A stretch of 64,000 nucleotides of DNA, taken from contig NZ_CP108484.1 of assembly GCF_036226505.1 (NCBI RefSeq), positions 3,658,001-3,722,000 of the forward strand. The letters are read 5' to 3'. The translations under genes and the position numbers were made by a program. Shown here in pieces: positions 38,386 through 49,116 of the stretch (position 1 is the first letter of the stretch; the number at the start of each line of letters is the position of its first letter). Source of the DNA: Kitasatospora sp. NBC_01246. GTDB taxonomy: Bacteria; Actinomycetota; Actinomycetes; Streptomycetales; Streptomycetaceae. The notes under the pieces were generated by a model. That model had not been told where the DNA came from and ran no database searches. It saw nothing but the letters and a program-made list of their open reading frames with translations.

Positions 38386-38925
38386 TTACTTACCACTCTT
38401 TCCGACCTTGCGGCGGATGACCTCGCCCGCGTACTTGACGCCCTTGGCCTTGTACGGGTCGGGCTTGCGCAGCTTGCGGATCTTCGCGGCGACCTCGCCG
38501 ACCTTCTGCTTGTCGATGCCGTCCACGTGGAACTTGGTGGCCGACTCGACGACGAAGGTGATGCCCTCCGGGGCCTCGACCAGGATCGGGTGGCTGTAGC
38601 CGAGCTGGAACTCCATGTTGGAGCCCTTCGCCAGGACTCGATAGCCAACACCGCTGATCTCCAGCGACTTGCGGTAGCCCGCGGTCACGCCGGTGATCAT
38701 GTTCGCCACCAGCGTGCGGGAAAGGCCGTGCAGGGCCTTCGACAGACGCTCGTCGTTGGGGCGGGTGACGAGCAGCGTGCCGTCCTCGCCCTTGCCGATC
38801 TCGATCGGCGCGGCGACATGGTGGGTGAGGGAGCCCTTGGGGCCCTTCACCGAGACCGCCTGGCCATCGATGGTGACGTCCACGCCGGCGGGAACCGGGA
38901 TGGGCAGCCGTCCAATGCGCGACAT
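38386..38925 (-). CDS. rplF: 50S ribosomal protein L6
   Basis: 179 residues with the twin L6 domains: [20 protein letters not shown] start, [20 protein letters not shown], and the conserved [18 protein letters not shown] near the end. It lies 22 bp after rpsH. Confidence 0.97.
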   Translation of the reverse strand: MSRIGRLPIPVPAGVDVTIDGQAVSVKGPKGSLTHHVAAPIEIGKGEDGTLLVTRPNDERLSKALHGLSRTLVANMITGVTAGYRKSLEISGVGYRVLAKGSNMEFQLGYSHPILVEAPEGITFVVESATKFHVDGIDKQKVGEVAAKIRKLRKPDPYKAKGVKYAGEVIRRKVGKSGK

Positions 38926-38947
38926 TGCTGTACCTCCGTTTCCCGAA

Positions 38948-39355
38948 TTACCAGACGTAGGCGAGAACTTCTCCGCCTACGCCCTTCTTGGCTGCCTGCT
39001 TGTCGGTGAGGAGACCGGAGGACGTGGAGATGATCGCCACGCCCAGGCCGCCGAGCACCTTCGGCAGGTTGGTGGACTTTGCGTAGACCCGCAGGCCCGG
39101 CTTGCTGATCCGCTTGATGCCAGCGATCGAGCGCTCACGGTTGGGACCGAACTTGAGCTCGATGGTCAGCTTCTTGCCGACCTCGCCCTCGACGGGCTCC
39201 TCAACCTTGTAGGAGGAGATGTACCCCTCCTGCTGCAGGATCTGGGCGACGTGCGCCTTGATCTTGCTGGCCGGCATCGCCACGGAGTCGTGGTACGCCG
39301 AGTTAGCGTTACGCAGACGCGTGAGCATGTCTGCGATGGGGTCGGTCATGGTCAT
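38948..39355 (-). CDS. rpsH: 30S ribosomal protein S8
   Basis: 135 residues from [18 protein letters not shown]; an ATG two codons later is an equally plausible start, and 24 further upstream residues are not conserved. The C-terminal RNA-binding [20 protein letters not shown] is intact. S8 is a translational regulator of the spc operon in E. coli. Here its leader is a 274-nt structured spacer, unusually long for this operon. Confidence 0.96.
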   Translation of the reverse strand: MTMTDPIADMLTRLRNANSAYHDSVAMPASKIKAHVAQILQQEGYISSYKVEEPVEGEVGKKLTIELKFGPNRERSIAGIKRISKPGLRVYAKSTNLPKVLGGLGVAIISTSSGLLTDKQAAKKGVGGEVLAYVW

Positions 39356-39399
39356 GATGGCCTCAGGCCTCTCTCGCCGTGGTTTCTCCGCACCAGGTC

Positions 39400-39424
39400 C
39401 CCCGTGTTCCTGAGGAACACGGGG
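39400..39424. other. Hairpin in the rpsH leader
   Basis: 12-base perfect arms CCCCGTGTTCCT/AGGAACACGGGG around one G, 45 bases upstream of the rpsH start. An outer alternative pairing, CAGGTCCCC with GGGGACCTG (about 394-402 with 434-442 of the 39-kb segment), shares bases with it, so two folds compete. Confidence 0.6.
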
Positions 39425-39510
39425 CACAGGCGCAGGGGACCTGCGACGTAGTAAGTCTGGGTGCGAGCCCTCGAAGAGGGTCAGCGGCCGCTACGGAGCG
39501 ACCGTGACAG

Positions 39511-39581
39511 GGGGCCCGACCCCACTACCTTACGGGATTCCGTACGGGAGCCCAAAAACGGGCGATGTGGGATCGGGCACC
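39511..39581. other. Structured element between rpsN and rpsH
   Basis: An outer stem (39514-39525 with 39567-39578, 11 of 12 pairs) encloses an inner stem TACGG/CCGTA (39531-39535 with 39540-39544). It starts 49 bp after the rpsN stop. It is not a tRNA: no acceptor, anticodon or T-arm pattern fits. It could be a terminator-attenuator or a protein-binding leader. Confidence 0.55.
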
Positions 39582-39629
39582 CTGCTTCGCGTGATGCGAC
39601 TAGAGCGGTTGCCCTCTAAGGGAAGAGGA

Positions 39630-39815
39630 CTACCAGGAGCTCTTGGTCACGCCCGGCAGCTCGCCGCGGTGCGCCATCTCACGGAGGCACACACGGCAGA
39701 GGCCGAACTTGCGGTACACCGAGTGCGGGCGACCGCAGCGCTGGCACCGGGTGTAGGCCCGGACGCCGAACTTCGGCTTCCGCTCGGCCTTTGCGATGAG
39801 GGACTTCTTCGCCAT
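39630..39815 (-). CDS. rpsN: 30S ribosomal protein S14 type Z
   Basis: 61 residues; the short zinc-binding form with C24, C27, C40 and C43 ([21 protein letters not shown]) and the conserved LPGVTKSSW end. A zinc-free long paralogue may exist elsewhere, as in other streptomycetes. It sits four bases after rplE. Confidence 0.97.
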   Translation of the reverse strand: MAKKSLIAKAERKPKFGVRAYTRCQRCGRPHSVYRKFGLCRVCLREMAHRGELPGVTKSSW

Positions 39816-39819
39816 TGGC

Positions 39820-40389
39820 TCACGCCTCCTTGAACGGGAAGCCCAGAGCGCGCAGGAGCGCCCGGCCCTCGTCGTCGGTCTGAGCGGTGGTCACGACGGT
39901 GATGTCCATACCGCGCTGACGGTCGACCTTGTCCTGGTCGATCTCGTGGAACATAACCTGCTCGGTCAGACCGAAGGTGTAGTTGCCACGGCCGTCGAAC
40001 TGCTTGGGGGAGAGACCACGGAAGTCACGGATACGCGGCAGAGCCAGCGACACCAGACGGTCCAGGAACTCCCACATGCGGTCACCACGGAGGGTGACGT
40101 GGGTGCCGATCGGCTGGCCCTCGCGCAGCTTGAACTGCGCGATGGACTTACGAGCCTTGGTCACGGCCGGCTTCTGACCGGTGATCGCGGTCAGGTCGCG
40201 GATCGCGCCCTCGATCAGCTTGCTGTCACGGGCGGCCTCGCCGACACCCATGTTGACGACGACCTTGACCAGGCCGGGCGTCAGCATGACGTTCTCGTAC
40301 GAGAACTGCTCCTGCAGCTGACCCTTGATCTCGGAGTTGTAACGCTCCTTGAGACGGGGGGTCACCTTCTCAACAGACGTCTCAGACAT
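39820..40389 (-). CDS. rplE: 50S ribosomal protein L5
   Basis: 189 residues, 5S rRNA-binding: [55 protein letters not shown] and the end [20 protein letters not shown]. The start overlaps the rplX stop by one base. Confidence 0.97.
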   Translation of the reverse strand: MSETSVEKVTPRLKERYNSEIKGQLQEQFSYENVMLTPGLVKVVVNMGVGEAARDSKLIEGAIRDLTAITGQKPAVTKARKSIAQFKLREGQPIGTHVTLRGDRMWEFLDRLVSLALPRIRDFRGLSPKQFDGRGNYTFGLTEQVMFHEIDQDKVDRQRGMDITVVTTAQTDDEGRALLRALGFPFKEA

Positions 40390-40712
40390 CAGATGTCCTC
40401 ACCGGTTCGCTTGGCAACGCGGATCTTGTTGCCCTCGTCGTCGAAGCGGTAGCCAACGCGGGTGACGACCTTCTTGCCGTCCTTCTCCACGACCAGCTGG
40501 ACGTTGGAGACGTGCACCGGGGCCTCGACGGTGACAATGCCACCCTGAGTACCCGGGCCCGGCTTGGTGTGCTTCTTGACCCGGTTGACACCCTCGACCA
40601 GGACCTTGTTCTCGGCGGGCATGGCCTGGATGACCTTGCCCTGCTTGCCGCGGTCCTTGCCGGTGATGACCTGGACCAGGTCACCCTTCTTGATCTTCAT
40701 GCTGTTCGCCAT
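40389..40712 (-). CDS. rplX: 50S ribosomal protein L24
   Basis: 107 residues with the KOW motif [20 protein letters not shown] near the N-terminus and [16 protein letters not shown]. It lies three bases after rplN and overlaps rplE by one base. Confidence 0.97.
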   Translation of the reverse strand: MANSMKIKKGDLVQVITGKDRGKQGKVIQAMPAENKVLVEGVNRVKKHTKPGPGTQGGIVTVEAPVHVSNVQLVVEKDGKKVVTRVGYRFDDEGNKIRVAKRTGEDI

Positions 40713-40715
40713 GGG

Positions 40716-41087
40716 TTAGAGCACCTCCGGCGCCAGCGAGATGATCTTCATGAACTTCTTGTCGCGCAGCTCGCGGCCCACCGGGCCGAAGATGCGGGTA
40801 CCGCGGGGGTCACCATCGGTGTTCTTGAGAACCACGGCGGCGTTCTCGTCGAACCGGATGTACGAACCGTCGGGACGGCGGCGCGACTTCACGGTACGGA
40901 CGACGACGCACTTGACGACGTCACCCTTCTTGACCGAACCGCCGGGGATCGCGTCCTTGACGGTCGCGACGATGACGTCCCCGATACCGGCGTAGCGGCG
41001 ACCGGAACCACCGAGAACGCGGATGCAAAGGATTTCCTTCGCGCCCGTGTTGTCGGCGACACGCAGTCGCGACTCCTGCTGGATCAC
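40716..41087 (-). CDS. rplN: 50S ribosomal protein L14
   Basis: 123 residues from a GTG start with AGGAGAAAGCT upstream: [40 protein letters not shown] and the end [12 protein letters not shown]. It is the first gene after a 102-bp gap from rpsQ, possibly with its own promoter for the spc operon. Confidence 0.97.
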   Translation of the reverse strand: MIQQESRLRVADNTGAKEILCIRVLGGSGRRYAGIGDVIVATVKDAIPGGSVKKGDVVKCVVVRTVKSRRRPDGSYIRFDENAAVVLKNTDGDPRGTRIFGPVGRELRDKKFMKIISLAPEVL

Positions 41088-41189
41088 AGCTTTCTCCTGA
41101 TCGTCAACGAGAGCTGACGGGCCGGCCGCTGCTCACACCGGCGCCCGCGAGGGACCCGTTGCACATACGGCCGTACCACATCGACTTCG

Positions 41190-41462
41190 TTACTTGGCCT
41201 TCTCGAGGATCTCGACGACGCGCCAGCGCTTCGTCGCGGACAGCGGGCGGGTCTCCGCGAGGAGGACCCGGTCGCCGATGCCGCAGGCGTTCGCCTCGTC
41301 GTGCGCCTTCAGCTTGTTCGTACGGCGGATGACCTTGCCGTACAGAGCGTGCTTGACGCGGTCCTCGACGGCGACGACGACGGTCTTGTCCATCTTGTCG
41401 CTGACGACGAGGCCCTCACGGGTCTTGCGGAAACCGCGCGTCTCGTTGGTGTTCTCAGTCAT
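41190..41462 (-). CDS. rpsQ: 30S ribosomal protein S17
   Basis: 90 residues: [40 protein letters not shown] and [20 protein letters not shown]. It overlaps rpmC by one base and ends the S10 operon part before the gap to rplN. Confidence 0.97.
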   Translation of the reverse strand: MTENTNETRGFRKTREGLVVSDKMDKTVVVAVEDRVKHALYGKVIRRTNKLKAHDEANACGIGDRVLLAETRPLSATKRWRVVEILEKAK

Positions 41463-41686
41463 CAGGCGTTCTCCACCGTCTCGATGCCCAGCTCGCGCTC
41501 GCGCATCAGGGTGTAGATCCGCGCGATGTCCTTACGGACGAGCTTGAGCCGTCCGTGGTTGTCGAGCTGCCCGGTCGCCGCCTGGAAGCGGAGGTTGAAC
41601 AGCTCCTCCTTGGCCTCACGGAGCTTGGCAACGAGACCCTCGTTGTCCAGCTCGCGGAGGTCAGCAGCCTTGGTGCCGGCCGACAT
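41462..41686 (-). CDS. rpmC: 50S ribosomal protein L29
   Basis: 74 residues, all helical: [40 protein letters not shown] and [16 protein letters not shown]. Coupled to both rplP and rpsQ by one-base overlaps. Confidence 0.97.
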   Translation of the reverse strand: MSAGTKAADLRELDNEGLVAKLREAKEELFNLRFQAATGQLDNHGRLKLVRKDIARIYTLMRERELGIETVENA

Positions 41687-42105
41687 CAGCTCTCACCTGC
41701 CTCGCGCCGGATGATCCGGCACTTCATCGGGAGCTTGTGAGCTGCGCGGGTCAGCGCCTCACGAGCCACCTTCTCGTTGGGGTACGACAGCTCGAACATG
41801 ACCCGACCCGGGTGCACGTTCGCGATCCACCACTCGGGCGAACCCTTACCGGAACCCATGCGGGTCTCGGCCGGCTTCTTGGTGAGCGGACGGTCCGGGT
41901 AGATGTTGATCCAGACCTTGCCGCCACGCTTGATGTGACGGGTGACGGCGATACGAGCGGACTCGATCTGCCGGTTCGTCACGTAGGCCGGGGTAACGGC
42001 CTGGATGCCGTACTCGCCGAAGGCGAGCTCGGTGCCACCCTTGGAGGCGCCGCGGCGCTTCGGGTGGTGCTGCTTGCGGTGCTTGACCCGACGGGGGATC
42101 AGCAT
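41686..42105 (-). CDS. rplP: 50S ribosomal protein L16
   Basis: 139 residues: [60 protein letters not shown] and [14 protein letters not shown]. The length is normal. It starts five bases after rpsC. Confidence 0.97.
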   Translation of the reverse strand: MLIPRRVKHRKQHHPKRRGASKGGTELAFGEYGIQAVTPAYVTNRQIESARIAVTRHIKRGGKVWINIYPDRPLTKKPAETRMGSGKGSPEWWIANVHPGRVMFELSYPNEKVAREALTRAAHKLPMKCRIIRREAGES

Positions 42106-42110
42106 TTGGG

Positions 42111-42935
42111 TCAGGCCTCCGTTCCGGTGTTCTCGGCAGCCGGGGTCTCGGCGGCGACCGGGGCCTGAGCCTCGGTGCCGGCGGGACGACGGCCACGGCC
42201 ACCGCGCTCGCCACCACGGCGCTCGCCACCGCGGGCGGGACGACCACCCTCGGGACGGGCCGGACGGTTGCCCGAGCGGGCAGCGGCGTTCTCAGCGCGG
42301 ACCTCGGCGATGTTCTTGACGTCGCCCTTGTAGATCCAGACCTTCACGCCGATACGGCCGAAGGTCGTCTTGGCCTCGAAGAAGCCGTAGTCGACGTTCG
42401 CGCGCAGGGTGTGCAGCGGCACACGGCCCTCGCGGTAGAACTCCGAACGGCTCATCTCGGCGCCGCCGAGACGACCGGAGCACTGGACCTTGATGCCCTT
42501 GGCGCCGGACTTCATGGTGCCCTGCATCGACTTGCGCATGGCACGGCGGAAGGAGACGCGGGAGGACAGCTGCTCCGCGACGCCCTGAGCCACGAGCTGG
42601 GCGTCCAGCTCGGGGTTCTTGACCTCGAGGATGTTCAGCTGGACCTGCTTGCCGGTCAGCTTCTCCAGGTCGCCGCGGATGCGGTCGGCCTCGGTGCCAC
42701 GGCGACCGATGACGATGCCGGGGCGCGCGGTGTGGATGTCGACGCGGACGCGGTCGCGGGTGCGCTCGATCTCAACCTTCGAGATGCCGGCGCGCTCCAT
42801 GCCCTTCGTCATCATGCGACGAATGGCGACGTCTTCCTTGACGTAGTCCTTGTACAGCTTGTCGGCGTACCAGCGGGACTTGAAGTCCGTGCTGATGCCG
42901 AGGCGGAACCCGTGCGGGTTAACCTTCTGGCCCAT
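42111..42935 (-). CDS. rpsC: 30S ribosomal protein S3
   Basis: 274 residues. KH domain (about 60-110, [20 protein letters not shown]) and the C-terminal [20 protein letters not shown] are standard. The last 60 residues form a Gly/Arg-rich then Ala/Glu/Thr-rich tail ([15 protein letters not shown]), longer than in E. coli but common in actinomycetes. It overlaps rplV by one base. Confidence 0.97.
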   Translation of the reverse strand: MGQKVNPHGFRLGISTDFKSRWYADKLYKDYVKEDVAIRRMMTKGMERAGISKVEIERTRDRVRVDIHTARPGIVIGRRGTEADRIRGDLEKLTGKQVQLNILEVKNPELDAQLVAQGVAEQLSSRVSFRRAMRKSMQGTMKSGAKGIKVQCSGRLGGAEMSRSEFYREGRVPLHTLRANVDYGFFEAKTTFGRIGVKVWIYKGDVKNIAEVRAENAAARSGNRPARPEGGRPARGGERRGGERGGRGRRPAGTEAQAPVAAETPAAENTGTEA

Positions 42936-43282
42936 TACCGGGTCCCTTCCTTGCTGCTGACGACCACGGTGATGTGGCTGGTCCGCTTGCGGATCCGGTA
43001 GGCACGGCCCTGGGCACGCGGACGGAACCGCTTCAGGGTCGGGCCCTCGTCAACGTACGCCTCGCTGATGACGAGGTCGTCCACGTTGGAGTGGTTGTAG
43101 TTGTGCGCGGCGTTGGCAATGGCGCTGTTGAGCACCTTGCTGACCGGCACGGTAGCGGCCTGCGGAGCGAAACGCAGGACCGCCTGGGCCTCCGTGGCGT
43201 TCAGGCCACGGATGAGGTCCACCACGCGGCGGGCCTTCATGGGCGTGACGCGGATGTACCGCGCCTGGGCCCTGGCTTCCAT
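42935..43282 (-). CDS. rplV: 50S ribosomal protein L22
   Basis: 115 residues starting [20 protein letters not shown] with AAGGGGA upstream; nine earlier in-frame residues are not used. The beta-hairpin that lines the exit tunnel ([20 protein letters not shown]) is present. Confidence 0.96.
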   Translation of the reverse strand: MEARAQARYIRVTPMKARRVVDLIRGLNATEAQAVLRFAPQAATVPVSKVLNSAIANAAHNYNHSNVDDLVISEAYVDEGPTLKRFRPRAQGRAYRIRKRTSHITVVVSSKEGTR

Positions 43283-43332
43283 GGTTGTCCCCTTGCTGGT
43301 GTAAGTCATTGAGTCGGTAATCTCGCTGGCGA

Positions 43333-43614
43333 CTAGCGACGCTTCGACTTGCGGTCGTCCTTGACGTGACCGCGGAAGGTACGCGTCGGCGCGAACTCGC
43401 CGAGCTTGTGGCCGACCATCGACTCGGTGACGAACACCGGGACGTGCTTGCGGCCATCGTGCACCGCGATCGTGTGGCCGAGCATGGCCGGGAAGATCAC
43501 GGAGCGACGGGACCAGGTCTTGATGACGTTCTGGGTACCCGCCTCGTTCTGAGCGTCCACCTTCTTGAGAAGGTGGCCGTCAATGAAGGGGCCCTTCTTG
43601 AGACTGCGCGGCAT
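43333..43614 (-). CDS. rpsS: 30S ribosomal protein S19
   Basis: 93 residues: [40 protein letters not shown] and [20 protein letters not shown]. The start at 43614 has AGGAGC upstream; an open extension into rplB is a shadow. Confidence 0.97.
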   Translation of the reverse strand: MPRSLKKGPFIDGHLLKKVDAQNEAGTQNVIKTWSRRSVIFPAMLGHTIAVHDGRKHVPVFVTESMVGHKLGEFAPTRTFRGHVKDDRKSKRR

Positions 43615-43625
43615 CTGACCTGCTC

Positions 43626-44462
<837 letters not shown>

Positions 44463-44505
44463 TTGGCTCTCTCGTCCTCGTCCTTATCGACGATCACGAT
44501 CTCCG

Positions 44506-44826
44506 TTAGGAGACCGGACCACCGAAGATGTCGATGCGGTTGCCCTCAGCCAGCGTCACGATGGCGCGCTTGGTGTCCTTGCGCTTGCCAAAGCCCGTCT
44601 TGGAGCGCTTGCGCTTGCCCTGACGGTTGAGCGTGTTGACGGACTCGACCTTGACCGAGAAGACCGACTCGACGGCCTGCTTGATCTGGGTCTTGTTGGC
44701 ACCGGGCGACACGACGAACGTGTACTTGTTCTCGTCGAGGAGCGAGTAGCTCTTCTCCGAGATGACCGGCTTCACCAGGACGTCACGGGGGTCCGTGAAC
44801 GTCTTGCTCGTGATCTCTGCAGCCAT
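44506..44826 (-). CDS. rplW: 50S ribosomal protein L23
   Basis: 106 residues at the exit tunnel, docking site for SRP and trigger factor: [40 protein letters not shown] and [20 protein letters not shown]. It overlaps rplD by one base. Confidence 0.97.
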   Translation of the reverse strand: MAAEITSKTFTDPRDVLVKPVISEKSYSLLDENKYTFVVSPGANKTQIKQAVESVFSVKVESVNTLNRQGKRKRSKTGFGKRKDTKRAIVTLAEGNRIDIFGGPVS

Positions 44827-45503
44827 CAGGCGGCGCTCCCTTCGAGCTCGCCCTCAGCAGCCACGGCCTTGGCGGACGCGGCGGGACCCGCCACGAAACG
44901 CTCGAAGGCGGCCTGGGTGAAGACCACATCGTCGGAGACGAGCACGTCGTAGGTGTTCAGCTGGCCGGCGTCCAGGATGTGCACGTGCGGCAGGTTACGA
45001 GCGGACTTGAGGCCCAGCTCGTCCGCGCGCTCGACGACCAGGAGGACGTTCTTGCGCTCGGTGATCTTGCCGAACAGGCTCTTGGCGGCCTTGGTCGACG
45101 GCGCCTCGGTCGCGGTCACGTCGGTGATGACGTGGATGCGGTTGTGGCGGGCCCGGTCGGTGAGCGCACCGCGCAGGGCGGCGGCGATCATCTTCTTCGG
45201 GGTCCGCTGCGAGTAGTCGCGCGGCACGGGACCGTGCACGACGCCACCGCCGGCGAACTGCGGCGCGCGGGTCGAGCCCTGACGGGCGCGGCCGGTGCCC
45301 TTCTGGCGGTACGGCTTCTTGCCGCCACCGCGGACCTCGCCACGCGTCTTGGTCTTGTGGGTGCCCTGACGGGCCGCAGCGAGCTGCGCCACGACGACCT
45401 GGTGCATCAGCGGAACGCTGACCTTCGCGTCGAAGATCTCGGCCGGCAGCTCAAGGCTGCCGGTCTTGTCGCCCGAGGGCGACAGGATGTCAATGGTGCT
45501 CAT
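44826..45503 (-). CDS. rplD: 50S ribosomal protein L4
   Basis: 225 residues. The tunnel loop ([40 protein letters not shown]) and the globular part with [20 protein letters not shown] are intact, with a short Ala-rich C-terminal extension. In E. coli L4 represses its own S10 operon through the leader RNA; whether that holds here is not known. Confidence 0.97.
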   Translation of the reverse strand: MSTIDILSPSGDKTGSLELPAEIFDAKVSVPLMHQVVVAQLAAARQGTHKTKTRGEVRGGGKKPYRQKGTGRARQGSTRAPQFAGGGVVHGPVPRDYSQRTPKKMIAAALRGALTDRARHNRIHVITDVTATEAPSTKAAKSLFGKITERKNVLLVVERADELGLKSARNLPHVHILDAGQLNTYDVLVSDDVVFTQAAFERFVAGPAASAKAVAAEGELEGSAA

Positions 45504-45507
45504 ATCC

Positions 45508-46155
45508 TCACAGCCCCTTCGCCGCGGTGCGGACGAGGACGAGGCCGCCGTTCGGGCCCGGGATTGCGCCCTTGATCAGGAGCAGCCCCTTCTCCGCGTC
45601 AACGGCATGGATGGTCAGGTTCTGGGTGGTCACGCGCTCGTGGCCCATCCGGCCGGCCATCCGTACGCCCTTGAACACACGACCCGGGGTGGCGCAGCCA
45701 CCGATCGAGCCGGGCGAGCGGTGCTTGCGCTGCACACCGTGACCGGCGCCGAGGCCCCGGAAGTTGTGGCGCTTCATGACACCGGCGAAGCCCTTGCCCT
45801 TGGAGGTGCCGGTCACGTCGACCTTGACACCCGCCTCGAACAGCTCGGCGGTGATCTCCTGGCCCAGCGTGTACTCGGACGCGTCCGTGGTACGCAGCTC
45901 GACCAGGTGCCGGCGCGGGGTGACACCGGCCTTGGCGAAGTGACCCGCGAGGGGCTTGTTCACCTTGCGGGGGTCGATCTCGCCGAAGCCGATCTGGACG
46001 GCGTCGTAGCCGGCCGGGCTGTCGGCGGTGTGGACCTGGGTCACGACATTGGGCCCAGCCTTGACGACGGTCACCGGAACGATCCGGTTGTTCTCGTCCC
46101 AGACCTGGGTCATGCCGAGCTTCTCGCCCAGGATGCCCTTAATCTGCTTAGCCAT
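45508..46155 (-). CDS. rplC: 50S ribosomal protein L3
   Basis: 215 residues: [20 protein letters not shown], the long loop [40 protein letters not shown] and [20 protein letters not shown]. It lies 14 bp after rpsJ. Confidence 0.97.
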   Translation of the reverse strand: MAKQIKGILGEKLGMTQVWDENNRIVPVTVVKAGPNVVTQVHTADSPAGYDAVQIGFGEIDPRKVNKPLAGHFAKAGVTPRRHLVELRTTDASEYTLGQEITAELFEAGVKVDVTGTSKGKGFAGVMKRHNFRGLGAGHGVQRKHRSPGSIGGCATPGRVFKGVRMAGRMGHERVTTQNLTIHAVDAEKGLLLIKGAIPGPNGGLVLVRTAAKGL

Positions 46156-46169
46156 CTTCGGTGTGCCTC

Positions 46170-46478
46170 TCAGAGCTTGATCTCGATGTCGACACCAGCC
46201 GGCAGGTCGAGACGCATCAGCGAGTCAACCGTCTTCGGCGTGGGGTCGAGGATGTCGATCAGACGCTTGTGAGTGCGCATCTCGAAGTGCTCGCGCGAGT
46301 CCTTGTACTTGTGCGGCGAGCGGATGACGCAGTACACGTTCTTCTCAGTGGGCAGCGGCACCGGGCCCGCGACCTGCGCACCAGTGCGAATGACGGTCTC
46401 GACGATCTTCTTCGCCGAGGAGTCAATCACCTCGTGGTCGTAGGCCTTGAGCCGGATGCGGATCTTCTGTCCCGCCAT
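46170..46478 (-). CDS. rpsJ: 30S ribosomal protein S10
   Basis: 102 residues, first gene of the S10 operon: [40 protein letters not shown] and [21 protein letters not shown]10 (NusE) also takes part in transcription antitermination. The 5' leader contains an attenuator-like hairpin. In most bacteria tuf lies a few genes upstream or directly next; here a 16-kb island intervenes. Confidence 0.98.
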   Translation of the reverse strand: MAGQKIRIRLKAYDHEVIDSSAKKIVETVIRTGAQVAGPVPLPTEKNVYCVIRSPHKYKDSREHFEMRTHKRLIDILDPTPKTVDSLMRLDLPAGVDIEIKL

Positions 46479-46915
46479 GGCTACTCAGTAGTCCTTTGTG
46501 TCGTCTGCTGCTTCTACGGCCGGATTCATCCAGGTGGACTGTGTCCGGTGGTGCCTGTGGATGGTTTCCTCCGACCCACGCGGTCGGGCGTGTCGCCCTG
46601 TCGCTTGCAAAAAGTCCGCGAAGAGGTTTCCCTCTGCGGATCTTCCTACGGATCGGTGAGGTCTTGCATCCACCAGGCGCCGGATCGAGGCCCCGCCCAC
46701 GCTTCCCGGAAGATTCCCGTACGTCCGCCCCGCAGCTGCCGCGGTGTCGCCTTCACACCACTGCGTCCACATACCTCACGTGAACACATGAACGGCCATC
46801 ACGGGAACGACGAGTACATGGGACTCGCTTCCAGTCCTCCCGGCGGGAGGCGCGTAGCATCGGCACTCAACCGAGCAACTTGGACATACTGCCACATGGA
46901 GCAGCGACAAAGCCA
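46479..46915 (-). promoter_or_regulatory. S10 operon leader and promoter region
   Basis: About 437 bp without a gene. Apart from the U-tract hairpin, a candidate promoter zone lies at about 46830-46890 on the minus strand (TTGCTC and TTGAGT boxes), but no matching -10 is secure. The small open frames here are unsupported. Confidence 0.45.
46609..46640 (-). promoter_or_regulatory. Attenuator-like hairpin with U tract in the S10 leader
   Basis: Read on the minus strand: TCCGCAGAGG, a GAAA tetraloop, CCTCTTCGCGGA (a two-base bulge in a 10-bp stem), then CTTTTTG. The run of five T directly after the stem is exceptional in this GC-rich genome and gives the classic intrinsic-terminator form, about 130 nt upstream of rpsJ. 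Confidence 0.65.
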
Positions 46916-46952
46916 ATCGGGGCCGGCGGGGATCTCCCCCGCCGGCCCCGAT
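46916..46952 (-). terminator. Terminator of the 47-kb membrane glycosyltransferase gene
   Basis: A perfect 16-bp stem (46916-46931 with 46937-46952) and an ATCTC loop, downstream of the gene at 47022-48917 on the minus strand. It also insulates the S10 promoter from the glycan island. Confidence 0.88.
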
Positions 46953-47021
46953 GGGGTCCGTCCCGGTCAACCGGCGCGTCCGGTCACCCGGTGCGCCCGG
47001 TCCACCGGCGCGTCCGGTCGC

Positions 47022-48917
47022 TCAGCGCTTGCGCCAGATCATCCAGCCCTGCTGCTTGTTGGTCCGCTCCACGTACCACTCGTCCGGATGTTCCTTCCAG
47101 TAGGACTCCGGCGCCTTCCCCTCCTCGGCGAGCGGGGTGACCATCGCGGTCGCCGCGGCCGGGACGGGCTGCCAGCGCGGGTCCAGGTACCAGACCCGGC
47201 CGTCGTAGACCTCGAAGGCCTGGGCCATCCGCAGGCTGCCGTCGAGGTCCCAGGCGAGCACCAGGTTGTCCTTGGGCTTGATCCCGGCGGCCTTGGTGAA
47301 GCCCGTCGCGAGCGGCTTGCGCCAGTCCGAGTGCGGGTAGGCGACCTGCTCGGTGATGGTCGCGGTGGCGAACCCGGCGAACAGCGCGAGCGAGAGGCCG
47401 ACCGCCCAGAGCACCCGGCGCCCGCCGGCCACCAGCATCAGGGCGACGGCGCCGAGGATGATGAACGCCGCGGCGGTCGAGCGCATCATGTTCAGCCTGG
47501 ACCAGTCGGCGGCCAGGAAGGTCACGTCCGGCATGCCCCAGCCGATGAAGACCTGGGTGTGGAGCAGCTTGCCGGCGGACCAGATCACCAGCTTGGCGAG
47601 GACGAGGGTGAGCGCCACCGAGCCCGCCACCGTCAGGACGACGTTGCGCAGGCTGAACCGGGCGAGCACCGCGACCCCGGCCACGAAGGCCACCGGGACG
47701 AGGTAGGCCACGTAGCGGGCGTAGACCCAGTTGTCGATGCGGGCGTCGTCCGGCAGGGCGGCGGCCGAGGCGAGCGCGGTGCCGACCAGCAGGGCCACCA
47801 TCACGCCGCCGACGATCCGGTGCGGGCGCGGGAAGCGGCCGCTGAACAGCGCGAACAGGCAGACCACGACCGCCAGGCCGCCGATCCCCCAGGTGGAGAC
47901 GATGAAGTACCAGATCTGCCCGGTGGTCCTGGTCAGCGTGCGCTGCAGGATGTCGGGGTTCTTCAGGCCGTCGATCAGGTAGCTGCCGACCTTGCTCGGC
48001 TCGACGGTGAACTGGCGGTCGAGCCACCAGGACAGCGCCTTGGCGCCGACCGAACCGACGGCGAGCGCGCCCAGGCCGACCAGCGTGGTGCGCCACGGGG
48101 CCCAGCGCAGCACCAGGACGCCGACGAGGACCACTCCGGTGAGCGCCACCACGACACCGCCGCGGTCGTGCGTGGCCATCGTGTACGCGGCGGCCGCGCC
48201 GGTGCCGGCCGCGTACCAGTAGCGGTGCTTGACCGGGCCCTCGCTCAGCCAGCCGTGCATGCAGAGCAGCCAGGCCAGGATCAGCACCGGCAGCACGGTG
48301 TCCGACATGACGAACTCGGAGTAGAAGATCACCGGCGGCAGCAGCGCGGTGGCCCCCGCGAAGACGTACGCCAGCAGCCGGCGCAGACCGAGCCGGCGCA
48401 GCGCCAGGTAGGCCAGCGGGAAGACCAGCGCGTTCAGCAGCGCGTTGATCCCCATGATCAGGTGATAGGCCGTGACCGGGTCGTCGGCGATCCGGAACGC
48501 CGGGGAGATCAGCAGCGGGTAGCCGCCCGGGATCACCACGCCGACCGGCATCTCGGTGGTCGGCCGGCCGGCCAGCACGCGGGCCAGCACCAGGTACCCG
48601 TCCTCGTCCGCGTGGACGGAGGGGTAGCTCATGTGCCGGACGAGGACGAGCCGGAAGAGCACCTCCGCGGCGTACCCGGCCACCAGTGCGGCCGGCCAGA
48701 ACCAGCGCCGCCCGCGGGCCTCCTCGAACCGCCGCACCGCCCGGGCCGCCAGACCCGCCGAGCGCGAGGCGCCGACCCGTCTCGTCCCCTGGACACCGTC
48801 CAGCTGCTCGTCGACGGTCTCTGCTGAAGTCTGCACTGAACTCCGACTCTTCCCCTGGTAGCCCGGCTCTGAGGTGGATCCGGCAGGCCGCCCGGCCCGT
48901 TCGATGGTGGAGGTCAC
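47022..48917 (-). CDS. GT-C type membrane glycosyltransferase-like protein
   Basis: 631 residues. A cytosolic N-terminus of about 70 residues, then roughly a dozen membrane spans and a soluble C-terminal part (about 500-631). The first large loop carries PSVHADEDGYLVLARVLAG, an acidic motif in the place where GT-C enzymes (family 39/83-like) bind the polyprenyl-phosphate sugar. The acceptor and sugar are unknown. It forms a likely functional set with the family-2 transferase and the DUF2304 protein upstream on the same strand. Closed by its own terminator. Confidence 0.78.
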   Translation of the reverse strand: MTSTIERAGRPAGSTSEPGYQGKSRSSVQTSAETVDEQLDGVQGTRRVGASRSAGLAARAVRRFEEARGRRWFWPAALVAGYAAEVLFRLVLVRHMSYPSVHADEDGYLVLARVLAGRPTTEMPVGVVIPGGYPLLISPAFRIADDPVTAYHLIMGINALLNALVFPLAYLALRRLGLRRLLAYVFAGATALLPPVIFYSEFVMSDTVLPVLILAWLLCMHGWLSEGPVKHRYWYAAGTGAAAAYTMATHDRGGVVVALTGVVLVGVLVLRWAPWRTTLVGLGALAVGSVGAKALSWWLDRQFTVEPSKVGSYLIDGLKNPDILQRTLTRTTGQIWYFIVSTWGIGGLAVVVCLFALFSGRFPRPHRIVGGVMVALLVGTALASAAALPDDARIDNWVYARYVAYLVPVAFVAGVAVLARFSLRNVVLTVAGSVALTLVLAKLVIWSAGKLLHTQVFIGWGMPDVTFLAADWSRLNMMRSTAAAFIILGAVALMLVAGGRRVLWAVGLSLALFAGFATATITEQVAYPHSDWRKPLATGFTKAAGIKPKDNLVLAWDLDGSLRMAQAFEVYDGRVWYLDPRWQPVPAAATAMVTPLAEEGKAPESYWKEHPDEWYVERTNKQQGWMIWRKR

Positions 48918-49116
48918 GCTAACAACTCGCGGAGGGCCCGTGCCCGGGCGCCCCGGTCCGCGGCACGTGCCGGGACCTCACCGCTGCGGTGGACCCGGCA
49001 CCCATAGCACACTCCGCGCCGCGCTCAGCCTAGCGGCACGCGGCGGAGGTGCCCCGACGACCACCGGCGGCCGGCCCGTGGGGCCGACCGCCGGAGTCGT
49101 GTCGATCGCGGTACCG

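Noticed and set aside
39456..39600. tRNA gene in the rpsN-rpsH gap
   Set aside because: The hairpins do not form an acceptor stem, anticodon loop or T arm, and no T-loop GTTCRA box is found in position.
46161..48827. 888-codon open frame on the plus strand
   Set aside because: Antisense to rpsJ, the S10 leader and the GT-C-like gene; it crosses a strong terminator and has no start signal.
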